7,506 nt of DNA. Source: Candidatus Cellulosilyticum pullistercoris (GTDB taxonomy: Bacteria; Bacillota; Clostridia; Lachnospirales; Cellulosilyticaceae). Shown here in pieces: positions 6,378 through 7,506 of the stretch (position 1 is its first letter; every line of letters begins with the position of its first letter). A program made the translations under genes and the position numbers. The notes under the pieces were generated by a model, which was not told where the DNA came from, ran no database searches, and saw nothing but the letters and a program-made list of their open reading frames with translations. Location of the stretch: positions 1 to 7,506 of the forward strand of contig JAHLFQ010000143.1 of the NCBI GenBank assembly GCA_018883705.1, given 5' to 3'.

Positions 6378-6923
6378 ATGAGAATATCAGAAGACGGCAC
6401 TAATTTTACGGCTAGAAATCAATACAGCAGAATGTGTATCGCTAAAACCTTAATTCAGTTAATGAAATCCAAAGAACTTGACGACATAACGATAACAGAG
6501 CTTGTGAAAAAGGCGAATGTATCAAGAATGACATTTTATAAGTATTACAAATCAAAAAAAGAAGTACTTTCAGATTATATGTACGAGATTGTGAATGAGT
6601 ATATTAAAGAGACGAGAGAGCGTGAGGATATTGGAAGCTTTCCCGAGTTTAAACGCATCTGCCATTGTTTTGAGTTCTTTAAGCAGTATAGTCCGTTCAT
6701 GATTATTTTAATTAATTCAAATATGTATTCTGTCATTATTAATGCGGTTAATGATTATATGGATACTTATGTATTACCTACATCTAGGTATTCACGTTAT
6801 GAACTCTATTATTATGCAGGTGCATTATGCAATATATACATTAAGTGGTTGGAGTCTGGAATGCAGGAAGCACCTGAAGAAATAGCCAAAATGGTATATA
6901 AAAAATCCCCGTATTACATATAA
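6378..6923 (+). CDS. TetR/AcrR-family transcriptional regulator
   Basis: This is a 181-residue one-component repressor. The N-terminal TetR helix-turn-helix spans about residues 17-64. Its core is ITITELVKKANVSRMTFYKY at 37-56, a textbook TetR recognition segment ending in the F-Y-x-Y/H-F/Y pattern, followed by KSKKEVL. The mostly helical C-terminal part (about 75-181), with the block SPFMIILINSNMYSVIINAV, resembles the TetR_C_8/DhaS-like group. Its ligand cannot be inferred. An ATG at 6372 is only 2 bases from the ribosome binding site TGGAG (6365-6369). The in-frame ATG at 6378 has 8-base spacing and is preferred. The divergent neighbour is degV, a natural target candidate. The last codons, encoding SPYYI, also form the left arm of the gene's own terminator. 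Confidence 0.92.
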   Translation: MRISEDGTNFTARNQYSRMCIAKTLIQLMKSKELDDITITELVKKANVSRMTFYKYYKSKKEVLSDYMYEIVNEYIKETREREDIGSFPEFKRICHCFEFFKQYSPFMIILINSNMYSVIINAVNDYMDTYVLPTSRYSRYELYYYAGALCNIYIKWLESGMQEAPEEIAKMVYKKSPYYI

Positions 6924-6939
6924 GTAATACGGGGATTTT
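6902..6939. terminator. Intrinsic terminator overlapping the tetR 3' end
   Basis: The arms AAAATCCCCGTATTAC (6902-6917) and GTAATACGGGGATTTT (6924-6939) are perfect 16-bp complements around the 6-base loop ATATAA. The tetR stop codon (6921-6923) is in the loop, so the left arm is coding sequence. The opposite strand reads the same stem with its own U-rich tail, so it can also stop transcription coming leftward from the genes at 6950-7506. Confidence 0.88.
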
Positions 6940-6949
6940 AGTTAAGGAT

Positions 6950-7080
6950 TTATTTAAACTTTTCGGGGGGATTGTTTAATGATATCCATAGCAAGTATGC
7001 CAGCAAATCTCATTATAGGCTTTCATATCGCCGTTCCAATCAGAGTTTAATCTAGCTACTACTTGGTCTGTAGTTAATAA
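6950..7080 (-). pseudogene. Decayed 3' remnant of a clostridial gene (possible fragment)
   Basis: On the - strand, one frame reads LLTTDQVVARLNSDWNGDMK then AYNEICWHTCYGYH before a stop at 6978-6976. It has no usable start, and a TGA closes it upstream at 7089-7087. Shifting frame once gives ILAMDIIKQ. Shifting again inside a run of six C (6970-6965) gives PEKFK and a stop at 6952-6950. Joined, these suggest an original end of the form AYNEI..xIL.MAD..IIKQFPEKFK. That resembles, from memory, the C-terminus of a clostridial protein family often mislabelled acetylglutamate kinase, which ends in a MAD...GIIKQFP.KF pattern. At least two frameshifts and a short deletion are needed. The fragment begins where the neighbouring secreted-protein gene ends, so the junction may be an old insertion or deletion scar. 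This is inference from a short stretch. Confidence 0.35.
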
Positions 7081-7506
7081 GCTAATTCAATATAGTAGAG
7101 ATTTGCTGTAACAGATTTTTTAATAGTATGAGTACCTGCATTTAAGCTAAGGGTAAGAACGCCATTAGTTACTGCATAGTTTGTATCATCTATATTAATT
7201 TCTCCATTAAAATCTGAATTAAAGACTAAGGTTAAATTTGATGTGTCTGTTGTTGTAAAGCTAATATTTGCTTTTGAATCTATTTTGAGACATTGTGTTA
7301 AAACTAAACCATTATATTCTACAGTACCTTTAATAGTAGAAAGAGCACCAGTTATTGTAAAGAAATCACTATCACTACCATTAGTTGTAAAGTTATGAAT
7401 CAGAGTCTTAGAGGTTTCTTCTCCATCAGTTGTACCACCATCAGTTGTACCACCATCAGTTGTACCGCCATCAGTTGTACCGCCATCAGTTGTACCATTA
7501 TCAGTA
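7074..7506 (-). CDS. C-terminal part of a secreted protein, probably a polysaccharide-degrading enzyme (partial)
   Basis: The gene runs in from beyond the right edge on the - strand and ends with TAA at 7076-7074, leaving 143 visible residues. Residues 1-28 are a low-complexity linker of Thr-Thr-Asp-Gly-Gly repeats, typical of spacers between domains in secreted clostridial enzymes. Residues 33-143 form a probable beta-rich domain, from TLIHNFTTNGSDSDFFTITG to the closing AGTHTIKKSVTANLYYIELAY. It resembles the small C-terminal modules seen in clostridial pectate lyases and similar carbohydrate-active proteins (ITGALSTIKGTVEYNG..., INIDD.NY, GTHTIKK...NLYYIEL). The catalytic part lies outside the window, so the enzyme class is inference. 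The last residues (AY) may come from the neighbouring remnant sequence. No sorting signal, transmembrane anchor or dockerin is visible at this end. Confidence 0.72.
   Translation of the reverse strand, partial: TDNGTTDGGTTDGGTTDGGTTDGGTTDGEETSKTLIHNFTTNGSDSDFFTITGALSTIKGTVEYNGLVLTQCLKIDSKANISFTTTDTSNLTLVFNSDFNGEINIDDTNYAVTNGVLTLSLNAGTHTIKKSVTANLYYIELAY
7426..7506 (-). repeat. 15-bp tandem repeat encoding the Thr-Asp-Gly-Gly linker
   Basis: The unit TCAGTTGTACCACCA (+ strand) occurs five times in register from 7426 to 7500, and a sixth copy begins at 7501 and runs off the edge. The copies differ only at positions 12-14 of the unit (CCACCA, CCGCCA, CCATTA). Read on the - strand, each unit encodes one TDGGT pentapeptide; the outermost full copy has TDNGT. 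Near-identical short repeats of this kind can change copy number by slippage, in whole multiples of five residues. Confidence 0.93.

Noticed and set aside
6950..7080. Dockerin domain at the end of the secreted protein
   Set aside because: The DWNGD string briefly recalls a dockerin calcium loop, but it is out of frame with the enzyme gene, lacks the duplicated loop-helix pattern and ends without the conserved segments.
7426..7506. CRISPR-like array
   Set aside because: The repeats are directly adjacent 15-bp units with no spacers, and they are in frame with a coding linker.

Overview
The window is AT-rich DNA with strong GGAGG-type ribosome binding sites, compact operons and clostridial-type genes. 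It most likely comes from an anaerobic Firmicute of class Clostridia. The fragment of a secreted, probably plant-polysaccharide-active protein at the right edge would suit a fibre-degrading member of the Lachnospirales, such as a Cellulosilyticum relative. That placement is inference.

Layout, left to right. (1) 1-810, + strand: the tail of an ABC permease, then a GlnQ-type ATPase, which together are the end of a polar amino acid uptake operon. (2) 835-2852, + strand: a promoter overlapped by a long, nearly perfect palindrome, then a YtrA-type GntR repressor, an ABC-2 type ATPase and its membrane partner, forming a self-regulated transporter operon. (3) 2887-5309, + strand: cobT, cobU and cobS, the nucleotide-loop assembly genes of cobalamin. 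They follow the transporter genes after 34 bases, with no visible terminator, promoter or B12 riboswitch between. (4) 5336-5381: a bidirectional terminator shared with the convergent degV gene (5380-6225, - strand). (5) 6226-6377: a divergent control region holding a probable tetR promoter and an inverted repeat over its -10 box, followed by a TetR-family regulator (6378-6923, + strand). The left arm of the tetR terminator lies inside its last codons. (6) 6950-7506, - strand: the C-terminal end of a large secreted protein with a Thr-Asp-Gly-Gly repeat linker and a beta-rich terminal domain. Just downstream lies what looks like a decayed 3' remnant of an unrelated gene.

How the genes work together: CobT activates the lower-ligand base as alpha-ribazole phosphate, CobU turns adenosylcobinamide into its GDP-activated form, and CobS joins the two at the membrane. 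This is a cobinamide salvage or late-synthesis module. No corrin-ring gene, cobC or corrinoid transporter is present. The GntR/ABC pair resembles Ytr/Pmt-type systems that respond to envelope-active peptides or export amphipathic peptides. Its apparent co-transcription with cobTUS is the most unexpected feature of the layout. DegV is a fatty-acid-binding (FakB-like) protein transcribed divergently from a TetR regulator.

I found no tRNA, rRNA, CRISPR array, insertion sequence or phage gene, and no clear undescribed system. No gene-free stretch exceeds about 150 bases.
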